This document shows positions 27,157-35,641 of a DNA stretch of 64,000 nucleotides, piece after piece. The notes under the pieces were generated by a model. It searched no databases, was not told the origin of the DNA, and saw nothing but the letters and a program-made list of their open reading frames with translations. This stretch comes from Bradyrhizobium embrapense. GTDB lineage: Bacteria > Pseudomonadota > Alphaproteobacteria > Rhizobiales > Xanthobacteraceae. Within the stretch, counting starts at the first letter, position 1, and every line of letters starts with the position of its first letter. The position numbers were made by a program, and so were the translations under genes. The DNA lies in the NCBI RefSeq assembly GCF_001189235.2, contig NZ_LFIP02000005.1:62001-126000 (forward strand). Direction: 5' to 3'.

Positions 27157-28533
27157 CTACTGATACGTCGCCACGATGTCGGAGACGGCGCGCTCGAGCT
27201 GCTGCGCGGTCGCGCATTGGCGCACCACGGTGCAGAAGGTCGCGTAGCGCGGCATCTCGGAATCGCCAAAGCCCCAGACCATGCGGCCTTCGGGGTTGAG
27301 CCACACCAGTCGCTTGGAGCGCTCGCCGATGCGGCGCAGGATGTCGGCGCGCGGGTCGAGATTGTTGCTGCGGGCGTCGCCGAGCACGATCACCGTGGTC
27401 TGCGGCGTGATCGCGCTCATCCAATTGTCTTCGAAATCGGCGAAGGAATTGCCGTAGTCCGATGAGCCGAAGCCGACCTTGGACATGATCTCCTTCATCG
27501 CTTCTTCCGGCGAATTGGACTCCAGGATGTCGCTGACCTCGATCAAATGGCCCGAGAAGGCGAAGGAGCGGACGTCATCGACCACCTCATGCAGGCTGTG
27601 GATCAACAGCAGGAAGAAGTCCGAGACGCGCGCCACCGAGCCGGAGACGTCGCACAGTGCCACGATCTTCGGCCGGTCGCGATGCTTGCGCTTCCACGCG
27701 GTGAGGAACGGTACGCCGCCCCAGGCCGCGTTGCGCCTTAGCGTGCGGCGGACGTCGAGATGGCCGCGGCGCTGACGCTTGCGCGGCTTGGAATAGCGTT
27801 CGCGCAGCCGGCGCGCGATCTGGCGGATCAGCGCGCGCATCTGCTCGACCTGGCGCGGTTCGATCCGCGCCAGCGGGGCGTTGCGCAGGATCTCGTTGCG
27901 CAGGTTTTCGGCCTCCTCGCGCCCATAGAGCATCAGGGCTTGCGAGACCGCGTCGCGAACGGTGCCGCGCAGGCCGTTGAGCGCCTCCTGCAGCCGCTCG
28001 GCGAGCGCCGGATTGCGCGCGGTCTGTTCGTCGATGTCGTCGCGCAGACGCTGGATGCCCATCGCATCGAGGATGCGGGTCTGGAAGATGCCGCGCTGGG
28101 TGAAGTAGCGGATGTCGGGCAGCGAGGCGGCGCCGGAGGCATTGGCGATCGCGGTCGATATTGCGGATCGATCCTGCGACAGCAGCATCTGGGCCAGCGG
28201 TCCGAGATTCTCCTTGGCGGCGCCGCCCGCCGCATCGCCATGCTCGTCGGCCGACGGGTTGGCGCCGGATTCGCTGGTGTCGTCGGTCTTGTTCTGCTCG
28301 GCGTTCTCCTGCTGCGGCTCGGGCTGGCTGAAGAACAGGTCGAAGCATTCGCCGAGTGCACGCTTCTCGTCCTGTGTCTTGGCCAGCGTCAGCAGGAAGG
28401 TGTCGCGCAGGATGTCGCGGTCGGCAAAGCCGACCTGGGCGACCGCCCGCATCGCATCGATGCTTTCGGCAGGCGAGACCCGGACCCCGGCTCCCCGCGC
28501 CGCACGAAAGAAGCGATGCAGGTTCTCGCGCAT
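27157..28533 (-). CDS. VWA domain protein, CoxE-like
   Basis: 458 aa. N-terminal helical region (RFFRAARGAGVRVSPAESID is typical of CoxE-like proteins), an acidic Glu/Gln/Asn-rich insert at about 95-125, and a C-terminal von Willebrand A domain with a MIDAS motif ALCDVSGSVARVS and later VLGDARSN. Partners of MoxR ATPases; together they act as a chaperone/metal-insertion machine, for example for CO dehydrogenase. It starts 6 bp after the MoxR gene. No oxidoreductase client gene is nearby. Confidence 0.9.
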   Translation of the reverse strand: MRENLHRFFRAARGAGVRVSPAESIDAMRAVAQVGFADRDILRDTFLLTLAKTQDEKRALGECFDLFFSQPEPQQENAEQNKTDDTSESGANPSADEHGDAAGGAAKENLGPLAQMLLSQDRSAISTAIANASGAASLPDIRYFTQRGIFQTRILDAMGIQRLRDDIDEQTARNPALAERLQEALNGLRGTVRDAVSQALMLYGREEAENLRNEILRNAPLARIEPRQVEQMRALIRQIARRLRERYSKPRKRQRRGHLDVRRTLRRNAAWGGVPFLTAWKRKHRDRPKIVALCDVSGSVARVSDFFLLLIHSLHEVVDDVRSFAFSGHLIEVSDILESNSPEEAMKEIMSKVGFGSSDYGNSFADFEDNWMSAITPQTTVIVLGDARSNNLDPRADILRRIGERSKRLVWLNPEGRMVWGFGDSEMPRYATFCTVVRQCATAQQLERAVSDIVATYQ

Positions 28534-28539
28534 AATGGT

Positions 28540-29487
28540 TTAGCTGAACACGCCCTGGCGCGACGCTTTGGCGATGAAGGACGAAATCTGCGGCGTCGCG
28601 GCCTCGATATCGGCCTCATATTTCAGGAGCACGTTGAGCGTGTCCTTGACGATCTCGGTGTCGAGCTCGCTCGCTTGCAGCAGCACCAGCACGCGCGCCC
28701 AGTCGATCGCCTCGCTGACCGAGGGTAGCTTCTTCAGGTCGAGCGAGCGGATCTCGTGGATGAAGCCGACCATCTGCTTGCGCAGCGTCTGCGAGATGCC
28801 GGGCACCCGGCTCTCGACGATGCGCTCTTCCAGCTTCTGCTCGGGGAAGCCGATATGCAGATGCAGGCAGCGCCGCTTCAACGCGTCGCCGAGATCGCGC
28901 TCGCTGTTCGAGGTCAGGATCACGGTCGGCGGCGCCACTGCGGAGACGGTGCCGAGTTCGGGGATCGTGACCTGGAAGTCCGAGAGGATCTCCAGCAGCA
29001 GCGATTCGAATTCGGCATCCGATTTGTCGATCTCGTCGATCAAGAGCACGCAGCCGGCCTCTTGCTCCAGTGCCTGCAGCAGCGGCCGCGGCTCGACGAA
29101 TTCCTTGGAGAAGAACACGTCGCCGAAGGTGTGGAGCTGGTCGAGCGCCGCCGCCAGCGACTGCGCGCCGCCGAGCACCTCGCCGAGCTTGTCCTTCAGG
29201 ATCTGGGTGTAGAGCAGCTGCTTGGCGTATTTCCACTCGTACAGCGCCTTGGCCTCGTCGAGGCCCTCATAGCATTGCAGGCGGATCATCTTCATGCCGC
29301 GCCAGGCGGCGATCGCCTTCGCAAGCTCGGTCTTGCCGACACCGGCAGGACCCTCGACCAGGATCGGCTTCTCGATCTGCTGCGACAGATAGACCGCGGT
29401 CGCAATCTGCCGGCTCGCAATATAGCCTTGCGCGGCGAGGCCGCTTTCCACGGCCTCGATCGAGGCGGTGGGCCTGGTGTCAGCCAC
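28540..29487 (-). CDS. MoxR family AAA+ ATPase
   Basis: 315 aa from the GTG at 29487, which has GGAG 9 bp upstream; an in-frame TTG at 29496 sits too close to it. Walker A VEGPAGVGKTELAK, Walker B LLIDEIDKSD, sensor 1 ILTSNSERDLGDALKRR, and the lid domain rich in helices. It works with the downstream VWA protein as a metal-centre or complex-assembly chaperone. The pair is a common module of Rhizobiales genomes, often linked to cox genes; here it stands alone. Confidence 0.93.
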   Translation of the reverse strand: MADTRPTASIEAVESGLAAQGYIASRQIATAVYLSQQIEKPILVEGPAGVGKTELAKAIAAWRGMKMIRLQCYEGLDEAKALYEWKYAKQLLYTQILKDKLGEVLGGAQSLAAALDQLHTFGDVFFSKEFVEPRPLLQALEQEAGCVLLIDEIDKSDAEFESLLLEILSDFQVTIPELGTVSAVAPPTVILTSNSERDLGDALKRRCLHLHIGFPEQKLEERIVESRVPGISQTLRKQMVGFIHEIRSLDLKKLPSVSEAIDWARVLVLLQASELDTEIVKDTLNVLLKYEADIEAATPQISSFIAKASRQGVFS

Positions 29488-29798
29488 GAGGATCAACTCC
29501 GAATTGCCTTAAACCCGGACCTGTTCTGCGCCCGTTGCGGGCAAAGCACAAGGCTCGTTTGGCCCGCAAAGGCATGGAGTTGGCACATGGTTCTGGGGTA
29601 TTCCGCCGAGCGCAATACGGGCTACGGTTCTGCACGCGTCGTTCGAACCTCCCCTTGAAAAGGGGAGGTCGCTTTGCTCGCCAGAGCAAAGCGGGTGGGG
29701 GTCTGCTCTCTCAATAAACGCCGGCGTCTACGGCTGACCCCCATCCCGACCTTCTCCCTTTCAGGGGGAAGGAGAAGAATCTCGCAGCCCGGCTGCCG
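29488..29798. other. Intergenic region with dispersed repeat
   Basis: Apart from the repeat at 29648-29780, nothing coding is seen. It separates the MoxR gene, which starts here leftward, from the small secreted protein, which ends here. Confidence 0.4.
29648..29780. repeat. Dispersed intergenic repeat, copy 2
   Basis: Same framework as 17822-17953: CCTCCCCTT-GAA-AAGGGGAGG stem, the GTCGCTTTGCTCGCCAGAGC block, and a closing TTTCAGGGGGAAGGAGAAG. The first 55 bp are nearly identical to copy 1, then the copies diverge before matching again at the end. Confidence 0.75.
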
Positions 29799-30110
29799 TC
29801 AGCCCGCGCAGCTCTTCACGAAATCCTTGCGCTGCGGGCCGACGATCTTCTGGTCAATCGCCTGCTTCAGGCAGTCGAGATGCGCCTGCGCCATGCAGAG
29901 CTGCATCTGGTCGTGCCGGTCCTGACCCTTCAGCGCCTTCGCCGCGCTCTGGCAGGCCGCGCGCTTGGCACCAGGGACGGGCGCTGCCGCCGACGTGTTC
30001 TCTTGCGCGGGAGCTGCTGCCGGCGCGGGGGTTGAGGCTGATTGCGCGAACGCTGCGATCGAGACCAGCAGCGAACCGGCCGAGACCAGGGCGACGAAGA
30101 GACGTTTCAT
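29799..30110 (-). CDS. Small secreted Cys-containing protein
   Basis: 103 aa. The ATG at 30110 is preceded by GCGGAGGCATATCC, a strong ribosome site, and starts a clean signal peptide (KRLFVALVSAGSLLVSIAAFA). The mature chain has an Ala/Pro-rich spacer and a helical domain with four Cys (RAACQSA, LCMAQ, LDCLKQ, KSCAG). It is likely periplasmic. No function is known to me. The longer frame to 30224 would bury the signal peptide. Confidence 0.75.
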   Translation of the reverse strand: MKRLFVALVSAGSLLVSIAAFAQSASTPAPAAAPAQENTSAAAPVPGAKRAACQSAAKALKGQDRHDQMQLCMAQAHLDCLKQAIDQKIVGPQRKDFVKSCAG

Positions 30111-30284
30111 GGATATGCCTCCGCGGGGTATGATCCGGAGAGGTGGAACGTCGGCTCTCCGGAACGTCATGCTCAGACCAGGAAAGGGATCACGATGCGA
30201 TTTCATGGTCGCGCCGTGGCCCAAGGGAGGCCGAGAACTAGAGACCGTCGCCTGAATGCGGAGTGAATATGCCGGGAGGCCGCT

Positions 30285-30917
30285 TCACCTCAGCGTGAGA
30301 CCGGATGCCGCCTCGAGCTCGGAGATCGCCTGCGCGGCGCTTGCGACCTTGATCGTGGTCATGCCCATCTCACGCGCCGGCTTCAGGTTGACGCCGAGAT
30401 CGTCGAGATAGACGCAGTTCTTCGGGTTCACCTGCAGTGTCTCCACCATCATCTGGTAGATGCGCGGATCGGGCTTGCGCAGGCCGATCTTGGCGGACTC
30501 GATGACATGGTCGAACAGCGCCATGACTTCCGCGACATAGAGCGTGCGCCCGCTATGGCTGCCGATTGCGTTCGACGGCAGATTGTTGGTGATGCAACCG
30601 GTCTTGAACTTCGCCTTGATGCGCTTCAGCGCCTCGACCATTTCGGGCCGCAAGTCGCCGGAGAGCAGCGGCAGCACGTCCTTGCCGCGCACCTCGGCGC
30701 CGAGCGCCTTCGATTCCGTTGCGAACTGCGCGTCGAACGCGTCGATCCCGATCTCGGCGCGCTCGAACTTGGCCCAGGCGTTCTCGAGATGGTTGGCTGC
30801 GTTGGTGCGGCGGATGATGTCGATGGGCAGGCCGCGCTCGGTCTCGTAGCGTGCGAAGGCCTCGAACGGCGAGGTGGTCAAGACGCCGCCGAAATCCCAG
30901 ATCACTGCCTCGATCAT
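30285..30917 (-). CDS. HAD superfamily hydrolase
   Basis: 210 aa from ATG 30917 (GCAGGACTG before it). HAD motif I is VIWDFGGVL (nucleophile Asp); motif II lies in TGCITNNLP; motif III/IV is KIGLRKPDPRIYQMM with YLDDLGVNLKPA. This resembles the haloacid dehalogenase-like/epoxide-hydrolase N-terminal group, usually phosphatases of small metabolites. It follows the methyltransferase gene on the same strand after about 150 bp, so a shared transcript is possible but unproven. Confidence 0.88.
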   Translation of the reverse strand: MIEAVIWDFGGVLTTSPFEAFARYETERGLPIDIIRRTNAANHLENAWAKFERAEIGIDAFDAQFATESKALGAEVRGKDVLPLLSGDLRPEMVEALKRIKAKFKTGCITNNLPSNAIGSHSGRTLYVAEVMALFDHVIESAKIGLRKPDPRIYQMMVETLQVNPKNCVYLDDLGVNLKPAREMGMTTIKVASAAQAISELEAASGLTLR

Positions 30918-31070
30918 CAGTCCTGCCCGTTGCAAAGCGGCGGCTTCGCCCCGGGTCGTCCGGCCGTTTTGGCCGAAGACAGGGCAACGCGCGCTCAGCC
31001 TTCTTTATTGGAATTGCCGCCGATCAGGCAAGCCGCCAGTTCGCAGCAAACTCCGCCATACGGAACGGGC

Positions 31071-31757
31071 TCACCAGATCATCGGAACCAGGCGATAACG
31101 CACGCGCCCGAGATACTCGGCATAGCCGTCGAGTTCGGCGGTGAGCATCCGCTCCTCCATCATGGACCGCAGGCCGAGCAGCGCAGCCATGACCGGCACG
31201 ATGGCAAGGCCATACCACGACCCGAGCAGCAGCGGCGTGCCGACATAGGTCAACAGGCCGCTGGCATAGATCGGGTGGCGCACATAGGCGTATGGCCCCG
31301 TGGTCACCGCAGCATGGCCGCGCTCGCGCTGCATCTTGACGACGAGCGCAGCATAGCTGTTCTCCCGATAGGTCCGGTAGGCGACGTAGAACGACGCCAC
31401 GATCAGCACCGCGCCGGCGCATTGCAGCCAGGAAGGGACGAGCGACGTCTGATAGCGGATCGCGTCGAGCGCCATCAGCGGCAGCCATATCAGCCACAAG
31501 AGCGGCATGATCGATGTGATGACGCGATCCCATCCGACCTGGCCGCGCAATGTGCGCCGCTCCGCCAGCAGACCCGGATCGTGCCTCGCGAGCCATGCCT
31601 CGGTGATCAGCCCGCCGATCGTGATCTCGAGCAGGAACATCCAGGCGCCGGCCCATCGCATGGTGCCGGCCGCGAGAAACAGCAGTGTCCCGAGGCCCAC
31701 AAACGTGCCGGCGGCGCGGCGCAGATTGATGCGAGGGGGATTGCCATTCTGGTTCAT
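31071..31757 (-). CDS. ICMT/PEMT-type membrane methyltransferase
   Basis: 228 aa, about six hydrophobic segments. The C-terminal half carries the isoprenylcysteine carboxyl-methyltransferase signature: GPYAYVRHPIYASGLL, GSWYGLAIVPV, EERMLTAELDGYAEYLGRVRYRLVP. Such enzymes transfer methyl from SAM to carboxyl or other groups of lipophilic substrates. ATG 31757 is preceded by GGAGAGAGAC. It lies downstream of the small peptide genes and PatA/G-like protease on the same strand, so it could modify their product (inference). Gap to the preceding small gene: 96 bp. Confidence 0.85.
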   Translation of the reverse strand: MNQNGNPPRINLRRAAGTFVGLGTLLFLAAGTMRWAGAWMFLLEITIGGLITEAWLARHDPGLLAERRTLRGQVGWDRVITSIMPLLWLIWLPLMALDAIRYQTSLVPSWLQCAGAVLIVASFYVAYRTYRENSYAALVVKMQRERGHAAVTTGPYAYVRHPIYASGLLTYVGTPLLLGSWYGLAIVPVMAALLGLRSMMEERMLTAELDGYAEYLGRVRYRLVPMIW

Positions 31758-31853
31758 GTCTCTCTCTCCGGCGGGCGGCAACGGCGGCGCCGCTGGATCA
31801 GGCGGCCGTTGCGTGGGGTGCGGATCGAAGCGCGGCTCAGTACGTAGGTCCGG

Positions 31854-32195
31854 TCACGGTCTGCGGGTCCAGTTTCGCGCCTGCCCGGAATAGACCTTGC
31901 TCGGCAGCGCGCGTGCCGTGGGATCGAGCAGGATCTTCATCGCGGTGTTGAGCCGCGCCTCCGAATGCGGCGAGCCGTCATGGCGCATCTGCTGCGGAGC
32001 ACCGGGGCCCTGCGGCGGCGCCATGTAGGCCGACGTTGTCGGTGGGGCGGGCGTGGTGGCGATCTTCGGACGGGCGACAACAGCTGCCTCCAGCGGGCGC
32101 CGCGCGTCGGTGATGCTTGACGCTGCGGATGGTGTTTCCGCCGACGGCGGAGAAGCCGCGCTGTCGGATCCGGATTTGCGGGGCGGTCTTGCCAT
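31854..32195 (-). CDS. Small Ala/Pro/Ser-rich protein in protease-peptide cluster
   Basis: 113 aa, low complexity: basic N-terminus (MARPPRKSGSD), a Ser/Ala/Pro/Thr-rich middle, and a C-terminal part with some order (RLNTAMKILLDPTARALPSK). No signal peptide or membrane helix. The ATG has GGAG 7 bp upstream. It follows peptide B by 36 bp, in line with a shared operon. Function unknown; possibly a third precursor or a partner. Confidence 0.55.
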   Translation of the reverse strand: MARPPRKSGSDSAASPPSAETPSAASSITDARRPLEAAVVARPKIATTPAPPTTSAYMAPPQGPGAPQQMRHDGSPHSEARLNTAMKILLDPTARALPSKVYSGQARNWTRRP

Positions 32196-32231
32196 GGCAT
32201 CGGCTCCATATGTTCGGTGATGACGACGATC

Positions 32232-32405
32232 TCAGGATCTCTCTTCGTCGGATGTGGTGCGTTTGGCGATGATCGGGTTGCGATCGCTGATCGCGGCGAG
32301 CAGCGAGGCGTGGCTCACGACGGACCCTACGACGATCTTGCCGGAGGGCTCGATCCGGCGATCGTTCTGCTGCTGTGGGCTCCTGGCGGTGGATTTCTGC
32401 ATCAT
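32232..32405 (-). CDS. Small peptide B, candidate precursor
   Basis: 57 aa from the first of two ATG codons at 32405, with GAGGAGG 6 bp before, one of the strongest ribosome sites in the window. Polar N-terminal half (QKSTARSPQQQNDRRIEP), then a hydrophobic segment (GKIVVGSVVSHASLLAAIS), and a charged tail ending DEERS. No Cys. It is second of the small genes behind the PatA/G-like protease and separated from peptide A by a perfect hairpin. Role as a precursor or immunity peptide is inference. Confidence 0.6.
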   Translation of the reverse strand: MMQKSTARSPQQQNDRRIEPSGKIVVGSVVSHASLLAAISDRNPIIAKRTTSDEERS

Positions 32406-32426
32406 GTCGGCCTCCTCGAGGGTGGA

Positions 32427-32453
32427 GTGGGGCCCGACCGCGTCGGGCCCCAC
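32427..32453 (-). other. Intercistronic 12-bp hairpin between peptides A and B
   Basis: Perfect inverted repeat GTGGGGCCCGAC / GTCGGGCCCCAC with a 3-nt loop, wholly inside the 57-bp gap between peptide A's stop and peptide B's start. No U tract follows, so it is more likely an attenuating or RNA-stabilising element than a full terminator. Confidence 0.7.
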
Positions 32454-32462
32454 GTTTGGCGA

Positions 32463-32657
32463 TCAGATGCCGAGTACGCCGCCGAGGGCGGGCAGAGCCA
32501 CCTTCGCGATGCCACCGAGGATATCGCCCCAGTCCTGCGGGTTGACCGACCCGTTGGTCGCCACTTCAGCAATCCGCTTCGGACCGCGCTCGATGCCCTC
32601 ACACTGGATCGGGCTACGCACGCTGCCGAAGGTCTCAAAGTCGTTCCTTGCGTACAT
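32463..32657 (-). CDS. Small peptide A, candidate precursor with hydrophobic C-terminus
   Basis: 64 aa from ATG 32657, preceded by AAGAAGGAGCTGAAC, a strong ribosome site. The N-terminal 40 residues are polar and leader-like (RNDFETFGSVRSPIQCEG). The last 22 residues form a Gly-rich hydrophobic stretch beginning at Trp43 (WGDILGGIAKVALPALGG, ending LGI), reminiscent of bacteriocin core peptides. One Cys (19). It is the first substantial gene after the PatA/G-like protease, 174 bp downstream. A leader-core organisation is inferred, not shown. Confidence 0.65.
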   Translation of the reverse strand: MYARNDFETFGSVRSPIQCEGIERGPKRIAEVATNGSVNPQDWGDILGGIAKVALPALGGVLGI

Positions 32658-32750
32658 GTTCAGCTCCTTCTTTCGGTTTGAATTGACGGCAACCACGGGA
32701 GGTGGGCACCGACCGGGGCCGCCGTCGCTGGACGTCGCCCAGGGGATCGC

Positions 32751-32795
32751 TCATCGCGTCGGTCCCCTGGACCACGTGACGCCAATTCGCGCCAC
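32751..32795 (-). CDS. Possible 14-aa leader ORF
   Basis: GTG start with GGAGGAG exactly 8 bp upstream, stop TGA overlapping an ATG (ATGA) of a 39-aa frame that runs to 32635 and overlaps the start of peptide A. The strong ribosome site in the gap between protease and peptide A is the main support; it may be a translated leader that couples expression. Confidence 0.25.
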   Translation of the reverse strand: MARIGVTWSRGPTR

Positions 32796-32831
32796 GTTCT
32801 GATCTCCTCCGGACGCAGAGGAGCAATCGCG

Positions 32832-35291
32832 TCAATAGACCTGCCACTGCCGCAATGGTCCGACCGCCACCGGCACCACGTCGCTGACGTCGATCGTGTA
32901 CTGATAGACTTCGCGCGCCTGGGTCAGGACCTGCGTCGGGTTGAAGAAGCGGTAGGTCACGTCGTGGCAGATCGATTCCGGACGGCAGATCAGACTCTGG
33001 TCGACTTCGACGCTGTCGAGCCGCAAGCCCTTCTTGGCGACGTCGGTGAAGATCTTCCGCGTGTTGTAGGCATTCATCGCCGAGTAGTTCAGCGCGCGAT
33101 CCTGCGGTGAAAGACCGACATTGCGGAATTCGTTGTAGATGCGCTCGAGGAAGCCCTCGGCGCCGTCCGGCCAGGTGTTGGTGTCGGGCCCGAACAGCGT
33201 GTAGAGATCCCACTGGTAGAAGCCGCGCCAGTCGGTCACCAGCGTCGGAACGACCGTGCCGTTGAGCAGCCTGGTCGTGTTGGTGCTGTCGACCCAGCCG
33301 GCCATCGAGACCCGCGCCACGCCGCCGCGCGGCGGGAATGCCGGGGGTGTGATCGGTCGTGCGTCAGCGTCGGCGGCGGCCGCCGCCGCCTGTGCCACGG
33401 TGCGGGTCGTCGCGGGATCGTCGTGCGAAACCTCCTGATGCCAGAGCGCCAGGATGAGCGCGGCGAAGAACCCGAGACCGAACACGTCGAGCGGCTTGAT
33501 CGCGTAGATCGGGATCGAATCGATCGTCATCGTCCAGGTGATGGCGTCGGCGTCGGGGAAGTTGTTGCCGGCGCCGGCCGGCGTCGCGGCCTCGCCTTCG
33601 GCCTGGTTCAACAAATAGCGCGCCATGATCGCCGGATTGTACGGCGCCGAGGTATCGCCGGAGCGGTCGCGCTCCGGTCCGAACGCGGGATCGCCGCGGC
33701 CGATCAGGCTGTCGCGCCAGTTGGCGATCGCCTGCACGAAATAATCGAGGCGGGCCTCCTTGCCGAAATCGTAGAACAGCCGGCCGATCGGGAAGGCGAG
33801 TTGACCGGTGGACTCGGCCGTAGCGCCCTGCGGACGCATCCCGCCGCCGCAACTGCAGTTCTTCTCGCTGGCTCGAACCGCGGGGGCTTCGTACATCGGC
33901 AGCGCCTGGGGCATTGCGACGGGAAGCGCGCTGCTCGGCGTCAGCATGGGAAGTTGCTGCGGCTGCAGCCAGGTTTGCGGCATCATGCCGGCCTGAGGCA
34001 TCGCCATCTGCGGCATCATCATCGGTGGCATGACCATCTGCGGTGCCGGTGCCGGCATCCAGACCATGTCGCCGCCCGCATGAGGTACGTGATACGGATA
34101 AGGCGTGGGCGCTGCGATCGGCGCGGCGGCGACGCCGTGATCAACAGGAGCGGCCATGGCCGCAGGTGCTGCCGGCGAGGCGGGCTGCGCCTCGCTTGGC
34201 ATCATCCCGGCGCTGCTTCGCAGGACCGAGCCGTCCGGCCCGAATATGCGCGGAGCCGATGGTGCAGACATTGCTGATAGATCTCCCATGGAACCCTCTC
34301 TGGTTGCAGTTGGCTGAGCGGCGGATGACGGTTGGACGAAAGGGCGCGCGGACACTCCCCAGAAGCGGGGAGGCGCGGCCGTGGTACCCGACGGCATAAC
34401 GGCGTCCGCCTGCTCGCCAAGCAGGGCGGCGACAGCCGCGGGAATATCGAGCCGTCCGGCGAGGCAGCGCGAGGCGCCGCCGTCGTTGGGGCACGGCGCC
34501 GCGCTTTCAAGCAGCGCGGCACGGACGGCTTGCGGGTCGGCCTTGCGTCCGTTCTGGCGCAGGCATGAGAGCAGCAGCGCGACGACGCCGGACACGATCG
34601 GCGCAGCGTAGCTCGTTCCGGACCGCAGGCTGACGTTGCGGACCGGCGAGGCGCCGGCGATGTTCTCGCCCGGCGCCAGGACGCCGTTCTCCAGATAGGC
34701 GTCGCCGAAATTGCTGAACGGCAGCGGATTGCCGGCGAGGTCGCAGGCGCCGACCGCAAGCACGGAGGCGAGGCTGCCCGGCACCTGCACGCAGCGGCAG
34801 CCATCATTGCCGGCGGCGGCGACGATCAGCTTGCCGGCGCGTTCGCAGGCGCGCACCGCGTCGACCAGAATGCGATCGGCCTGTCCTGTCGCGGATTGCT
34901 GGCCGCTGCTGATGTTGATGATGTCGGCGCCCACGGCCAGCGCCTGGTTGATCGCGAGCGCCAATGTGCTTTGCGAGGACGGCTCGATCTGTCCGGCGGC
35001 ATTCTCGCGATAGATCGAGAACACGGTTGCGCTGCAGTTCGGCGCGATGCCGAGCACCGGGCTGCCGGGCGTACCCATCAACACGCTCGTGACATGCGTG
35101 CCGTGCTCTGACTGGATCATTGATGAAGAGGGCGCGACGAACTCGCCGCCCCTGGCGACGCGGGCCTGCCTGAGCGAGGGATGATTGAGATCGACCGGGC
35201 CGTCGATGATTGCGATCTTCACCGCGGGGTCGCCACCCGACGTGCTCTGCCACAAGGCATTCAGACCAGCGATGTCGGCAACTGGATTCAT
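32832..35291 (-). CDS. PatA/PatG-like subtilisin-family peptide maturation protease
   Basis: 819 aa from ATG 35291 (AGGA 8 bp before); this start gives the N-terminus usual in PatA/PatG proteases, whereas the TTG at 35357 has no good site. S8 domain 1-290 with triad Asp30 (AIIDGPVD), His63 (SEHGTHV), Ser227 (GTSYAAP) and oxyanion Asn162. A Pro/Met/Ala-rich linker at about 300-475 contains MPPMMMPQMAMPQ, then a CSCGGG element at 479-484. The C-terminal 320 residues match the PatA/PatG tail (GRLFYDFGKEARLDYF, then TIDSIPIYAIKPLDVFG). No signal peptide, so cytoplasmic. Relatives remove leader peptides from cyanobactin precursors. Confidence 0.85.
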   Translation of the reverse strand: MNPVADIAGLNALWQSTSGGDPAVKIAIIDGPVDLNHPSLRQARVARGGEFVAPSSSMIQSEHGTHVTSVLMGTPGSPVLGIAPNCSATVFSIYRENAAGQIEPSSQSTLALAINQALAVGADIINISSGQQSATGQADRILVDAVRACERAGKLIVAAAGNDGCRCVQVPGSLASVLAVGACDLAGNPLPFSNFGDAYLENGVLAPGENIAGASPVRNVSLRSGTSYAAPIVSGVVALLLSCLRQNGRKADPQAVRAALLESAAPCPNDGGASRCLAGRLDIPAAVAALLGEQADAVMPSGTTAAPPRFWGVSARPFVQPSSAAQPTATREGSMGDLSAMSAPSAPRIFGPDGSVLRSSAGMMPSEAQPASPAAPAAMAAPVDHGVAAAPIAAPTPYPYHVPHAGGDMVWMPAPAPQMVMPPMMMPQMAMPQAGMMPQTWLQPQQLPMLTPSSALPVAMPQALPMYEAPAVRASEKNCSCGGGMRPQGATAESTGQLAFPIGRLFYDFGKEARLDYFVQAIANWRDSLIGRGDPAFGPERDRSGDTSAPYNPAIMARYLLNQAEGEAATPAGAGNNFPDADAITWTMTIDSIPIYAIKPLDVFGLGFFAALILALWHQEVSHDDPATTRTVAQAAAAAADADARPITPPAFPPRGGVARVSMAGWVDSTNTTRLLNGTVVPTLVTDWRGFYQWDLYTLFGPDTNTWPDGAEGFLERIYNEFRNVGLSPQDRALNYSAMNAYNTRKIFTDVAKKGLRLDSVEVDQSLICRPESICHDVTYRFFNPTQVLTQAREVYQYTIDVSDVVPVAVGPLRQWQVY

Positions 35292-35641
35292 GAAATCGAT
35301 CCTGGCCGGTCTGCTGCGAGTTCGCGCAGCCGATCCGCCTTCCACGGCAATCTGCAACCCGCGCAGCGAACGAAAAGAGCGGCATGTCGCTGCGTTGGTG
35401 CCGTTGTCGCAGGTGTGCCGGGAAAGGCCTATTCACCGCGGTGGATCAGAAAGGATCGAGGCGATGATGCGGATCGACCGATCCATGAGATCGATGTTGC
35501 GCCTCGAAAGATCGATCAAAGGGTTTAGTCGGGATCGTCTACGGCGTGATGCGTCCCCATGCGTGCAAGGCCGCGTCGCATCTCTGCAGCGATGCGTACA
35601 CGCGCTGCGGTCAGCCGAATACGGAATTCAGGTTGCTGGTG
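35292..35641. other. Gap between regulator and protease genes
   Basis: 350 bp with no convincing gene. ATCGATC-like motifs recur (35453-35520, including AAAGATCGATCAAA), which could be regulator sites, but no clear promoter is visible. Both flanking genes point left. Confidence 0.35.

Noticed and set aside
32217-32802. Plus-strand frames of 154 and 182 codons over the small peptide genes
   Set aside because: No ribosome sites; the minus-strand peptides each have a strong one. Not fully excluded, but less likely.
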